A DNA stretch of 64,000 bases from Halosimplex halobium (lineage in GTDB: Archaea; Halobacteriota; Halobacteria; Halobacteriales; Haloarculaceae), in assembly GCF_051414055.1 (NCBI RefSeq), contig NZ_JBLKNX010000009.1:124001-188000 (forward strand), written 5' to 3'. Numbering within the stretch: position 1 is the stretch's first letter; every line of letters starts with the position of its first letter. The translations under genes were made by a program, and so were the position numbers. This document shows positions 52,776 to 61,154 of this stretch, one piece after another. The notes under the pieces are model-generated. The model made no database searches, was not told the origin of the DNA, and saw only the letters and a program-made list of their open reading frames with translations.

Positions 52776-54341
52776 TTAATCGTCCGCTGGCTGCTGGTCG
52801 ATGGACTCGATGCCCGGGATGCCCGAGACGCCCATCGCCGCCAGTTCCTGTTTCAGTCCCTGTTCGTCCTCGACGTTCTGTGACAGCTCCATCGCCTGCG
52901 CGAAGTTCTTCACCAGGCCGCAGTTCGGCCCCTCGGGCGTCTCCGAGGGACAGATGCGACCCCACTGGGTCGCGTGCAGGTCCCGCGCCTCGAAGTGGGG
53001 CTGCGAACGGCTGAGCGGCGAGCGCAGCCGCCGCAGGTGCGAGAGAACTCCCATGTAGTCGGTGCGGTCGACCAGCTGGCTCACGCCGGAGCGGCCGCCG
53101 ACCCAGTTGCCCGTCGCGATCGGGTGCTCCAGGCGCTCGGTCAGCACGTCCGACCGCACGACCGTCGAGACGGACAGCTGGCGGTTGCGCATGTTGGCGC
53201 GCTCGAGCTGGTATTTCACGTCGCGGGCCAGCTTGTTCAGCGCCGTCCGGAACAGGTCCTTCATGAGGTCGCCGCTGACCTTCAGGCGCTTGTTGGCGTA
53301 GTGGTCCTTGTCGTCGGCCTCGCGGCGGTCGAGCGCGAGCTCGAAACACGCCTCGGCCATCCGGCAGAGGTAGTAGGCCTTGTTGATGCGGACGTCCTCC
53401 TCCTCGACGCCGTCCTCGTGGAGGTGCGGCAGGAGGTAGCGGTCGATGACGTAGTTGGCCCGCTTGAGCTGGTAGTTCTTGCCCTGGCCGGAGGCGACGC
53501 GCTTGCCGAGCTCCTCGATGGCCTCCTCGGTCGTCTGGACCTCCGCGGCCTCCAGATTTTCGAGCATGAACTTCACGATCTCCGGGTCCTCGGAGACGCG
53601 GTGGACGATCTCCTCGTCGCTCTCCAGACCGAGCGCCCGGACGAGCGTCACGAAGTTGATGCTCCCCGAGACCGAGGGGAAGGAGACTTCCAGCAGCCCG
53701 TCGCGCTGGCGCTCAACCAGCACGAGGGCGCGGTACCCGCGGCGCTGGGAGAACGTCTTGGCGACCTCGATGGTGTCGCCGTACTTCGTGTCGGTCTCCG
53801 CGAGGATCTTGTTCGGCGCGAGGTCCTCGCTGGTCATCAGCACCCGCTCGGAACCGTTGACGATGAAGTAGCCGCCGGGGTCGGCGGGGTCCTCGCCGAT
53901 GTCGATCAGCTCCTCCCGGGAGAAGCCGGCGATGTTACACTTGTCGGAGCCGACCATGACCGGCATGCGACCGATCTTGGTCTCGGTCTGGTCGACGACC
54001 CGCTCCTCTTCCTCCTCGCCGCCCTTGATGATCGCCATCTCCATGAAGACGGGCGCGGCGTAGGTGATGTTGCGCAGCCGGGCCTCCTGGGGGTAGAGCA
54101 GCTCCTCGGAGCCGTCGGCCTCCCGGACGCGGGGGGTGACGACCCGAACGTCCCCGAGTTCGACGTAGACGGGTTCTTCGCCCTCCTTGTCGCCGATGTC
54201 CGTCTCGATGGTCGCCTTCTCGTCGACGACCTCCTGCATCCCCCGGTTGAGGAACGCGTTGAACGAGCGGAAGTGGTGTTCTGCGAGCCGTTCCCTCGAG
54301 AAATACTCGCGCGATATGTCGCGTCTGTCCTGAATGTCCAT
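52776..54341 (-). CDS. rpoB2: RNA polymerase subunit B'' (RpoB2)
   Basis: A 521-residue N-terminal half of RpoB. Conserved fork and lobe segments such as GSERVLMTSEDLAPN and GRICPSETPEGPNCGLVKN are present. The gene follows rpoH by one base. Length is typical of haloarchaeal RpoB2. Confidence 0.98.
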   Translation of the reverse strand: MDIQDRRDISREYFSRERLAEHHFRSFNAFLNRGMQEVVDEKATIETDIGDKEGEEPVYVELGDVRVVTPRVREADGSEELLYPQEARLRNITYAAPVFMEMAIIKGGEEEEERVVDQTETKIGRMPVMVGSDKCNIAGFSREELIDIGEDPADPGGYFIVNGSERVLMTSEDLAPNKILAETDTKYGDTIEVAKTFSQRRGYRALVLVERQRDGLLEVSFPSVSGSINFVTLVRALGLESDEEIVHRVSEDPEIVKFMLENLEAAEVQTTEEAIEELGKRVASGQGKNYQLKRANYVIDRYLLPHLHEDGVEEEDVRINKAYYLCRMAEACFELALDRREADDKDHYANKRLKVSGDLMKDLFRTALNKLARDVKYQLERANMRNRQLSVSTVVRSDVLTERLEHPIATGNWVGGRSGVSQLVDRTDYMGVLSHLRRLRSPLSRSQPHFEARDLHATQWGRICPSETPEGPNCGLVKNFAQAMELSQNVEDEQGLKQELAAMGVSGIPGIESIDQQPADD

Positions 54342-54342
54342 G

Positions 54343-54579
54343 TTATTCCACTACGAGTCGGTATACGACTGCCCGGTCGGTCGTCCGCGAGTCCCGCGTC
54401 ACCTGGACCACATCGCCCGTCTCGATGTCGGCCTCCAGGTCCCGCAGCGCGGGGTCGGTGCGCTTGATCTTCGGCAGGTCGGTTTTCTTGACGTTGTACT
54501 CCTCGAGCACGTCCTCGATCTCCTCGCCGTCGAGGACCGTGTGGTCGGGAACGAGTTCGTGTTGGCTTACGTCTACCAT
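54343..54579 (-). CDS. rpoH: RNA polymerase subunit H
   Basis: A 78-residue RpoH (RPB5 C-terminal domain homologue) with the conserved VPDHTVLDGEEIEDVL and LPKIKRTDPALRDL. It is the first gene of the RNA polymerase operon. Two TATA-like elements upstream (54627-54651) imply a leader of about 25-40 nt. Confidence 0.97.
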   Translation of the reverse strand: MVDVSQHELVPDHTVLDGEEIEDVLEEYNVKKTDLPKIKRTDPALRDLEADIETGDVVQVTRDSRTTDRAVVYRLVVE

Positions 54580-54626
54580 GTGTTGGCCTGTCTGGGAGAA
54601 GTTGCTGTCACGAGATACTACAGGCG

Positions 54627-54651
54627 CCTATAACCGCGAGCTATAAAACGC
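54627..54651 (-). promoter_or_regulatory. Tandem TATA-like elements of the rpo operon
   Basis: On the minus strand gttttatagc (54642-54651) and cggttatagg (54627-54636) are 15 bp apart, giving start sites near 54619 and 54607. Nothing else is evident in the 200 bp to tRNA-Asp except a likely tRNA promoter close to 54820-54835 (aaagccttttc). Confidence 0.5.
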
Positions 54652-54859
54652 TTACCAAGTCGGCCGAGCACAGCTACTCGCACCGCGAGCAGCCGTCGTG
54701 GGGCCGCGACGTTGTCGGTTCGTGCCCAGGGATACGCGGAAGTCCCTGATAGGTGTTGGGGTACGGGTGGTACTGTCTCCCGTGATCCGGCCGGACCCGG
54801 GGATGGCGCCGTCGTAACTGGAAAGCCTTTTCCGTGTGTTCCCCGCAGGTGTGAGTGGA

Positions 54860-54932
54860 GCCCGGGTGGTGTAGTGGCCCATCATACGACCCTGTCACGG
54901 TCGTGACGCGGGTTCAAATCCCGCCTCGGGCG
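54860..54932 (+). tRNA. tRNA-Asp (anticodon GTC)
   Basis: A 73-nt cloverleaf beginning GCCCGGG and ending CTCGGGC plus G. The anticodon stem CGACC/GGTCG encloses CTGTCAC, giving GTC (aspartate). The T arm reads CGCGGGTTCAAATCCCGC. Two extra copies of the 3' end lie just downstream. Confidence 0.94.
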
Positions 54933-55225
54933 TCTTCTGCTGACGTTTTCGCCGAGCAGTTTCATCTGCGAGGCTCCTCGTCAGCAGTGAGAGCCCTCCG
55001 GATTTGAACCCTGGCAGTCGCGCGCAGCGAGTGCAACGAGCGAGCACGTCTGCCTCCGGTTCAAATCCCGCCTCGGGCGCTTCTCGAAATTCAATCCGCG
55101 CGGAGTTTCATCTCCGCGCAATTCTGAATTCCGTGTGCGTCGTCCGGGATTTGAACCCTATCAGTCGCGCGCAGCGAGTGCAACGAGCGAGCACGTCTGA
55201 GCCGGTTCAAATTCCGCCTCGGGCG
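54911..55225 (+). repeat. Tandem tRNA-Asp 3'-end repeats (147-bp spacing)
   Basis: The 22-bp tRNA end starting ggttcaaatc is at 54911-54932 and recurs at 55058-55079 (identical) and 55204-55225 (one mismatch). Before each extra copy a 38-bp block starting cagtcgcgcg is identical at 55015-55052 and 55162-55199, and an inverted T-arm gatttgaacc is at 55001 and 55148. The repeat unit is 147 bp. Such tRNA-end copies are what successive integrase attachment sites leave, though no integrase gene is seen here. Confidence 0.8.
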
Positions 55226-55254
55226 TCCTCTGTCGATGTCGACTCGTCAGCGGT

Positions 55255-55812
55255 CGCACTGTCGAAGAGTGCCGGAAGGGATTGTCGGACTCGCTCCGCC
55301 TCGACCGCACTCGACAGCAGGCGCTGAAAGCCCTCGGCGCGCTCGCTAGCTGTCGTCTCGACCGCACTCGACAGCAGGCGCTGAAAGCCCTCGGCGCGCT
55401 CGCTAGCTGTCGTCCCGACCGCACTCGACAGCGAGCGATGAAAGCCCTCGGCGCGCTCGCTAGCTGTCGTCCCGACCGCACTCGACAGCGAGCGATGAAA
55501 GCCCTCGGCGCGCTCGCGGTCGCTGAGGCGGGATATCCGCGCTCTCGGCACCGCCCGCGCGGATAGTGCCCGCTCAGGCGACTAAACTGGACGCGAGCCC
55601 GCCTCGCCCTTTCAGTCCACCAGGGACAGCAACCGCACAACACCGCACCGCGACCGCACCGCACGGCGCCGCACAGCACCGCGACCGCCCCGCACAGCAC
55701 CGCAGACGGCCACAGACCTCCCCAGCCGATTCGATGCTCGTCGCAAGCTCCTGCGCGTCTCATCCCTCGCGCGGCTACGATCGCGCGCATGAACGCGCGC
55801 TCCAGCGCGCGC
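55255..55812 (-). repeat. Dispersed intergenic repeat, copy 3
   Basis: The minus-strand version of copies 1 and 2, in the same order of blocks: gcgcgctggagcgcgc (near 55812), aatcggctgggga (55719-55731), ggactgaaagggcgagg (near 55620) and gagcgcggatatcccgcc (near 55540). Its minus-strand tail contains a 57-bp tandem repeat. No convincing gene is present. Confidence 0.75.
55300..55521 (+). repeat. 57-bp tandem repeat, about four units
   Basis: Units begin at 55300, 55357, 55414 and 55471 with ctcgaccgcactcgacag or cccgaccgcactcgacag and continue through gaaagccctcggcgcgctcg. The last unit is incomplete. Units 1-2 share cagcaggcgctg; units 3-4 share cagcgagcgatg. No spacers, so it is not a CRISPR. 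Adjacent to repeat copy 3. Confidence 0.85.
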
Positions 55813-55915
55813 CGATTCGGGGGTTTCCCGGTCGTCGCGGGTGAGAGTCGGCCGGTCGCGGCCCCAGTTCCTGTCGGTCGAACGAACTATGTGGCGGGCC
55901 CGTCTCCGTCGAGGT

Positions 55916-56320
55916 ATGGAGTCCGACACGGTCCCCGGTCGCTGGCTGCCCGACCGGACGCCGACGTGGACGGACGTGCTGGCTGGCGCGCTCGCGGCGG
56001 TACTGTTCCTGAGCAACCTGACGACGCTGGCGCGGCCCGACCTGGCCTGGGTGGCCGGTGGGTTCGTCGCGACCGTGGTGGTCCTCGGGCCGGTCGCGCA
56101 GTCGTCGCTCGCGGCCCGCGCGGGCGAGTGGTCCCGGGCCGGCGGGGCGCTGGTCGGGGTGGCGCTGATCGCGACGTTCGTCGCAGTCGCCTGGGTCCTC
56201 CGTGACGTGGTGGGAGTGCCCCAGCCCGTCCTCTCGGGAGTAGCGAGCGGGGTGTTCCTGGCGTCGGCGGCCTTCGTCGCGGCGCACGTCCTCTCGCAGC
56301 GGACCGTCGAGGGCTGGTAG
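55916..56320 (+). CDS. Small four-segment membrane protein
   Basis: A 134-residue protein with four hydrophobic segments (roughly 21-40, 48-68, 80-100 and 108-128) and short polar loops. The upstream ATG at 55841 is disfavoured because the DNA there is repeat copy 3; the ATG at 55916 has a TATA-like aactatgtg about 27 nt upstream. No family is recognised. Confidence 0.55.
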   Translation: MESDTVPGRWLPDRTPTWTDVLAGALAAVLFLSNLTTLARPDLAWVAGGFVATVVVLGPVAQSSLAARAGEWSRAGGALVGVALIATFVAVAWVLRDVVGVPQPVLSGVASGVFLASAAFVAAHVLSQRTVEGW

Positions 56321-56392
56321 CCGTCGGGACCCGGCGACGACGGGGGTGAGCGTGTCCGCCAGAGCGATATGGCTGGCTGCGAATGGGGGGAT

Positions 56393-57046
56393 ATGGACGA
56401 GATCGACAGTCAGGCGATGCCGCGGGTGCTCGTCGAGGAGTTCCTCGAACGCGAGGAGGGGACCCGCGCGCTGCTCGACGACCTGGAGCGGGAGACCCTG
56501 GAGGGCAACCACGAGGTCGTCCGCGAGCGGATCCGTGACCTGGCGGAGAACAACCAGCACGTCTTCTACGCGGTGGCGCTGTCGCTGTCAGGCTCGAAGC
56601 AGTTCTACGGCGACGTGGAGTCCCAGCTGGGCGTCGAGGCCGCGGACGTGCTCCGGGACCTGGGCGACACCTACCCCGCCCTCGCGGAGCCGTTCGGCGT
56701 CGTCCGCACCGAGCAGACCCGCGAGCGGCGCAACCCCGTGACGGAGCTGGAAGCGACGACGACCTACCACGCGGAGGCGGAGGTCCCGGTGGTGAGCTAC
56801 ACGCCGAAATCGGGAGCGGTCGAGCTGTTCGACGCGCAGGGCTCCCCCGAGGAGGTGCTGCAGTTCGCCTCGTATCTCGTCCAGGCGACGACGGACTCGC
56901 TGGACAGCGCCCTGGACCACGACTACTCGGTCAACACGGAGGAGCTCGGCGCGCTCATCGACCGCCAGGAGGAGCTGGAGAGCGAACTCGGCCGGCTGCG
57001 CGACCAGATCGACGAGCTCCGGCGGACGCCGGTCGGCGACGAGTGA
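56393..57046 (+). CDS. Acidic cytosolic protein with C-terminal coiled coil, unknown
   Basis: A 217-residue soluble protein. The C-terminal 35 residues (EELGALIDRQEELESELGRLRDQIDELRR) look like a coiled coil; the middle contains VSYTPKSGAVELFDAQGSPEEV. A TATA-like gcgatatgg is about 27 nt before the ATG at 56393, favouring it over the ATG at 56369. No recognised domain; it could be an assembly or adaptor protein. Confidence 0.55.
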   Translation: MDEIDSQAMPRVLVEEFLEREEGTRALLDDLERETLEGNHEVVRERIRDLAENNQHVFYAVALSLSGSKQFYGDVESQLGVEAADVLRDLGDTYPALAEPFGVVRTEQTRERRNPVTELEATTTYHAEAEVPVVSYTPKSGAVELFDAQGSPEEVLQFASYLVQATTDSLDSALDHDYSVNTEELGALIDRQEELESELGRLRDQIDELRRTPVGDE

Positions 57047-57162
57047 GGGGAGGTGGGGCCCCTGGGGCCGGTGAGGGGCCGCGGTCCGCGGCCCGTGCGG
57101 CGTCCCGGTTCGGCACCTGTGGCATTTATTACGGACGGGGGGAATAGACCCGGTGGGCTTTC

Positions 57163-57450
57163 ATGGTGGAACGACTGACGAAACAGGTCGAGAAGGAGGA
57201 ACGGGACCTGCAGATCCTGGAGGCGGTGATCGAGTCGGGACCGATCGGGATCGTCCGGCTGGCCGAGGAGACGGACGTGCCCGAGCACAAGGTGCGCTAC
57301 TCGCTGCGGATGCTGGAGGACGACGGGCTGATCGAGCCGACGCCGAACGGCGCGATCCCCGCCGACGGCCTCGGCGAGCGCGTCGACGAGATGAACGACG
57401 GGATCGACGACCTGGTCGCGCGGCTCGAAGACCTCAAGGACATCTTCTGA
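57163..57450 (+). CDS. Winged-helix transcriptional regulator (small)
   Basis: A 95-residue protein whose middle (about 20-75) matches a winged helix: IVRLAEETDVPEHKVRYSLRMLEDDGLI. An N-terminal charged helix precedes it and the C-terminus has an acidic helix (DDLVARLEDLKDIF). It probably binds DNA as a dimer. TATA-like atttatta about 35 nt upstream. The target is not known; the next gene is a nucleotidyltransferase. Confidence 0.75.
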   Translation: MVERLTKQVEKEERDLQILEAVIESGPIGIVRLAEETDVPEHKVRYSLRMLEDDGLIEPTPNGAIPADGLGERVDEMNDGIDDLVARLEDLKDIF

Positions 57451-57498
57451 CTGGCTCGCGGCAGCGTTTAGTGGGCGGGCGGCGTGGGCTCGGACGAG

Positions 57499-58209
57499 AT
57501 GAAAGCAGTCATCCCGGCGGCCGGGCGGGGGACGCGGCTCCGGCCGCGCACCGAGGACCGCCCGAAACCGCTCGTCGCGGTCGGCGACCGGCCGCTGCTG
57601 TCCCACGGGCTCGACGCGCTGGCCGAACTGGGTGTCACGGAGTTCGTGATCGTCGTCGGCTACCGAAAGGAAGCGATCATCGACCACTACGGCGACGAGT
57701 TCGACGGCGTCCCGATCACGTACGTCCACCAGCGTGAGCCGAAGGGGCTGGCCGACGCGGTCCTGCGGGCCGAGACGGAGGTCGACGAGGATTTCCTGGT
57801 GTTCAACGCCGACAACGTGATGACGGGGAACCTCGACGAGGTGGTCGAGCGCCAGCGGACCGACGGTGTGGACGCGACGCTGCTCGTCGACGAGGTCTCC
57901 CGGGACGAGGCGGCCGACACGGGCGTGTTCGTCACCGACGACGACGGCCGCCTCGACGCGGTCGTCGAGAAGCCGTCGAACCCCCCGTCGACGCAGGTGT
58001 TGACGGGGCTGTTCGCCTTCTCGCCGGACGTCTTCCACGCCTGCCACCTCGTCCAGCCCTCCGAGCGCGGCGAGTACGAACTGACCGACGCGATCGACCT
58101 CTTCCTGCGGGCCGGCCGCCGCGTCGAGACCGTCACCTTCGACGGCCAGCGGGTCAACGTCAACACGCCCGAAGACCGCGACCGGGCCGAGCGGCTCGTC
58201 CGGGAGTAG
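57499..58209 (+). CDS. Sugar-phosphate nucleotidyltransferase
   Basis: A 236-residue protein with the family N-terminal signature AAGRGTRLRPRTEDRPKPLV and the acidic metal site FNADNV (about residue 107). Missing the long C-terminal extensions of some relatives. It would activate a sugar phosphate with NTP for polysaccharide or glycoprotein synthesis. The ATG at 57499 (MKAVIPAAGRG) is 30 nt after a gcgttta TATA-like element and is preferred over a GTG at 57484. Confidence 0.8.
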   Translation: MKAVIPAAGRGTRLRPRTEDRPKPLVAVGDRPLLSHGLDALAELGVTEFVIVVGYRKEAIIDHYGDEFDGVPITYVHQREPKGLADAVLRAETEVDEDFLVFNADNVMTGNLDEVVERQRTDGVDATLLVDEVSRDEAADTGVFVTDDDGRLDAVVEKPSNPPSTQVLTGLFAFSPDVFHACHLVQPSERGEYELTDAIDLFLRAGRRVETVTFDGQRVNVNTPEDRDRAERLVRE

Positions 58210-58377
58210 CAGTCACTCTCCCCCGGTCGCGAGTCTCGACCCCGGTAGGCCGTCGCTACTGTCGGCAGCGGGTGCTGGCGGGCGGCTCCCCGCGATCCGG
58301 AGACGACCGACGGGTATGTCAAACAGAATTTGAGATTGACCAACCTTCATGAGGGGTTCGTCCGTTCCCCGACGTGC

Positions 58378-59340
58378 ATGGTGGACAGAGCCGACTCGAC
58401 CAGGACGACCACGGTGCTGTACGTGATCGTCGTGGTCGTCGCCGTCCTGATTGGCACCGTACTCGCGCCGGTCGTCTGGAGCGCAACCCAGTCGTCCGGG
58501 GGCGACTCGGGGGAGCCGACCGTATCGGTCGTCACGCTGCGGGCCGGGACAGACGCCGGCCCGGTGAACGACCTCAAGGAGGACCTCCGGCAGGCGAGAA
58601 CCAACGACTCCGTCGAGGCGGTCGTGTTGCGGATCGACAGCCCCGGCGGCGCCGTCGCGTCGAGCGAGGAGTTCTACCTGGCGGTCAACCGGACCGCCGC
58701 CCAGATGCCGGTCGTCGCCTACGTCGAGGGGACGGCCGCCTCGGGCGGCTACTTCGGGATCGCGCCCGCCGACCACATCTTCGTCAAGCCCAGCTCGATG
58801 GTCGGCTCGATCGGCGTCATCGTCAGCGCGCCGCTGAGCACAGTCGAGCAGGCCGAGGCCCAGAGCAAGACCTATCTCCGGACCGGGCCCGACAAGGCGA
58901 CGACGGAGAAAGACCAGCTGCGCGAGCAGATGGAGACGCTCCACAACGCCTTCGTCGACACGATCGTGAAACACCGCGGCGAGAACCTGTCGCTGAGCCG
59001 TAGCGAGGTCGCCCACGGCGAGGCGTACATCGGCCCGACCGCGGTCCGGAACGGCTTCGCCGACGAGATGGGCGACCTCAACTCGGCCATCGAGTTCGCG
59101 GCGACCCGGGCCGACGGCATCGACGGCGACCAGTACAACGTCGACTACAACGAGCCCGTCAGCCCCTCCGGCGGCGCGATCGTCCTCTCGAAGGACGTCG
59201 AGCGCGTCGACGGGAACGTCGTCTACGTGGACGGCGCCGGGGAGCAGGATACGCAGTTCCAGGAACCCTACCAGTTCCACGCGGTCTGGGGCGTCCCGGT
59301 CACCGAGGACGCACAGGAGGTGAACGATGAGAGCGAGTGA
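58378..59340 (+). CDS. sppA: Signal peptide peptidase SppA (S49 family)
   Basis: A 320-residue membrane-anchored protease (membrane segment about 12-32). The catalytic Ser is S122 in GTAASGGY, and the partner Lys is probably K173 in GPDKATT. The architecture is a single SppA domain, as in archaeal homologues, which degrade signal peptides or membrane-bound fragments. The ATG at 58378 is preferred over the TTG-led longer frame from 58330. The stop overlaps the next gene by 14 bases. Confidence 0.88.
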   Translation: MVDRADSTRTTTVLYVIVVVVAVLIGTVLAPVVWSATQSSGGDSGEPTVSVVTLRAGTDAGPVNDLKEDLRQARTNDSVEAVVLRIDSPGGAVASSEEFYLAVNRTAAQMPVVAYVEGTAASGGYFGIAPADHIFVKPSSMVGSIGVIVSAPLSTVEQAEAQSKTYLRTGPDKATTEKDQLREQMETLHNAFVDTIVKHRGENLSLSRSEVAHGEAYIGPTAVRNGFADEMGDLNSAIEFAATRADGIDGDQYNVDYNEPVSPSGGAIVLSKDVERVDGNVVYVDGAGEQDTQFQEPYQFHAVWGVPVTEDAQEVNDESE

Positions 59341-60370
59341 GATACTCAAGCCGCTCGGCGTGTTCGTCGTCGTGATCGCGGTCATCCTCGCGGGCACGGC
59401 GCTGGTCGGGACCCTCGGCGGGTCCGGGCCGGCGGGCCCGTCCGACGGCGAGGAGATCGAGGGACAGGCCCCCGGCCAGTTCGCGCCGGAGAACGTGCTC
59501 GCGACCAGCGCGCCCGAGGACGGCGAGATCTCGCTCGATAGCTCCGGCGAGAGCAAGCGGATCCTCGTCGACAGCGGCCACAGCAACCGCTACTCGCAGT
59601 CTGACCTGGCCCCGCTCGTCGAGGCGCTCGCGCAGGCGGGCCACGAGGTCGACTTTTCACCGGATGTGCCGGGCGACGACGGCGGGTTCGGCGAGAGCAG
59701 CTACAACGCGACGCTGCGGGCGTACGACGCCGTGCTGATCATCCAGCCGACCGCCTCCTTCTCCGACGGCGAGATCGCCGGGCTGGAGGCCTACGCCGAC
59801 GGCGGCGGCCGGATCGCGGTGCTCGCCGAGCCGCCGCAGCTGTCCGTCGGCAGCGGCCTGGCAGCGTCGATCTCCGAGGTCCGGTTCGGCGCGCAGGAGC
59901 TGACCCAGACGTTCGGGCTCCGGATGGGCACCGAAGGGCTCTACAACATCGAGGACAGCGGCAACGACAACAACTACGAGAGCATCATCGCCAGCCCCGA
60001 CGGCTCGAGCGCGCTGACGGAGGGCGTCTCAAACGTCACGTTCGACTCGGCCGGCTACGTCGTCCGGACCGGCGACGCCCCGGAGATCCGGATGCGCGCC
60101 CTCTCGGGCACGCGGACGCTCGAACGCCGGCAGGCCGGACAGTACCCCGTCGCGGCCCAGAACGGCAACTTCGTGATGGTCGCCGACACCTCGTTCCTCA
60201 AGTCCTCGGAGCTGTACGACCTCGACAACGAGCGGTTCGCCGAAAACATCCTGGAGTTCCTCGTCTCCGGCGACAAGGACGAGGACGTGCCCCGGGGAGG
60301 TGGCGGGAGCGGTGACGGCGGCTTCGGTGGCGACGGCGGCGACACCACGCCGATCACCCCGTCACCCTGA
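59327..60370 (+). CDS. Membrane-anchored DUF4350-like protein
   Basis: A 347-residue protein with one membrane segment (about 9-29) and an outer or cytosolic GATase-like domain: DSGHSNRYSQSDLAPLVEAL, GHEVDFS and AVLIIQPTASFSDGEIAGLEAY suggest a class I glutamine-amidotransferase-like fold without clear catalytic Cys. The C-terminal 45 residues are a Gly/Asp linker. The 14-base overlap with sppA implies a functional pair. DUF4350 membership is a guess from the motif pattern. Confidence 0.6.
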   Translation: MRASEILKPLGVFVVVIAVILAGTALVGTLGGSGPAGPSDGEEIEGQAPGQFAPENVLATSAPEDGEISLDSSGESKRILVDSGHSNRYSQSDLAPLVEALAQAGHEVDFSPDVPGDDGGFGESSYNATLRAYDAVLIIQPTASFSDGEIAGLEAYADGGGRIAVLAEPPQLSVGSGLAASISEVRFGAQELTQTFGLRMGTEGLYNIEDSGNDNNYESIIASPDGSSALTEGVSNVTFDSAGYVVRTGDAPEIRMRALSGTRTLERRQAGQYPVAAQNGNFVMVADTSFLKSSELYDLDNERFAENILEFLVSGDKDEDVPRGGGGSGDGGFGGDGGDTTPITPSP

Positions 60371-60439
60371 CCCGGGCACCTCCACGGCCCGACCCTTCTT
60401 TCGCTCGGGAAAATACGACGGGAAACAGCTACGGGCCGT

Positions 60440-60957
60440 TATACGCTGAACAGGCGCAATACCACGGCCTTCAGGCCGTGGATACGCGCCGTCACTTGTG
60501 CTCACAGTCCACCGTTCAAACGCCGTCCCCGAGTTTCCCATAGTGACGTTTAACTTACAGGATTCCCTACTGAGGAGGAGGAATCGGTCGGAACGGAGCG
60601 GATTCCGAACCGTCCTTCGGAGGTGGCCTGTCCACCCATCTAATGAGACAGTATCCGAAAGGGCAGTCGGTGAACACACATGCTAGAAGCGTGTGCCCGT
60701 GCCGACTGCTCAAAGCAAACCAGACGATACCCCCAAGTCCGGTGACGCCTGCCGGCGTCCCCGTGGCAAAAACAACACCGGGACGCCGTACACGGTCGAG
60801 GAGAGCGGTAACGGCGGCTTGGCACCGCCAGCAGTCCACCAGTCCGATACCGTGGGACTACCCGTGCCCGAACGGGCTGGGAGTCCGGTGATTGGGCTGC
60901 GAACCTGAAACTCCCACCGCTCGGGATTCCTCCGCGTTCACGCGGAGGAGGATGTCA
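60440..60957 (+). mobile_element. PATE/MITE-like non-autonomous IS605-type element
   Basis: No gene lies inside. The left part holds aggcgcaataccacgg followed by a hairpin ccacggcct/aggccgtgg (60462-60481); the right part holds a hairpin tcctccgcgt/acgcggagga (60928-60949) and ends in gaggatgtca (60948-60957). The intact IS at 37653-39354 has the same right end gaggatgtca and a comparable left sequence (aggcgaaagcccac), so this is probably mobilised by such a TnpA. Boundaries are approximate. Confidence 0.65.
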
Positions 60958-61154
60958 ATTTGAGTCCATCGCTGCATATAGGAGCGGAGGATTCCCGCAG
61001 CGCGCCCCCAGCGCGCGAGGAACTCTCCGCTGGAAAAAGTGGTATGCATGCTTGTTCTAACAGACGATTCACTGTCTAGTGAAAGAATCGGTGGAAACGA
61101 TTCTACGACACGCTCTGTCGTGGATGATCGCTCTTTCTCATGTCCGTTGGACGC
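60958..61154. other. Gene-free stretch with a gene-end element and two hairpins
   Basis: At 61013-61043 there is a copy of the dispersed element (gcgcgaggaactctccgctg, then a-rich tail). Two hairpins follow directly: agaatcg/cgattct (61084-61104) and acgaca/tgtcgt (61105-61121). They lie just after the DUF2237 stop on the minus strand and may be a terminator or processing site. Confidence 0.5.

Noticed and set aside
55004..55327. Plus-strand frame across the tRNA-Asp repeats
   Set aside because: It is built from the tandem tRNA-end units and the 57-bp repeats; no start signal or family.
55300..55521. Possible CRISPR array
   Set aside because: The 57-bp units are directly tandem with no spacers, and no cas gene is near.
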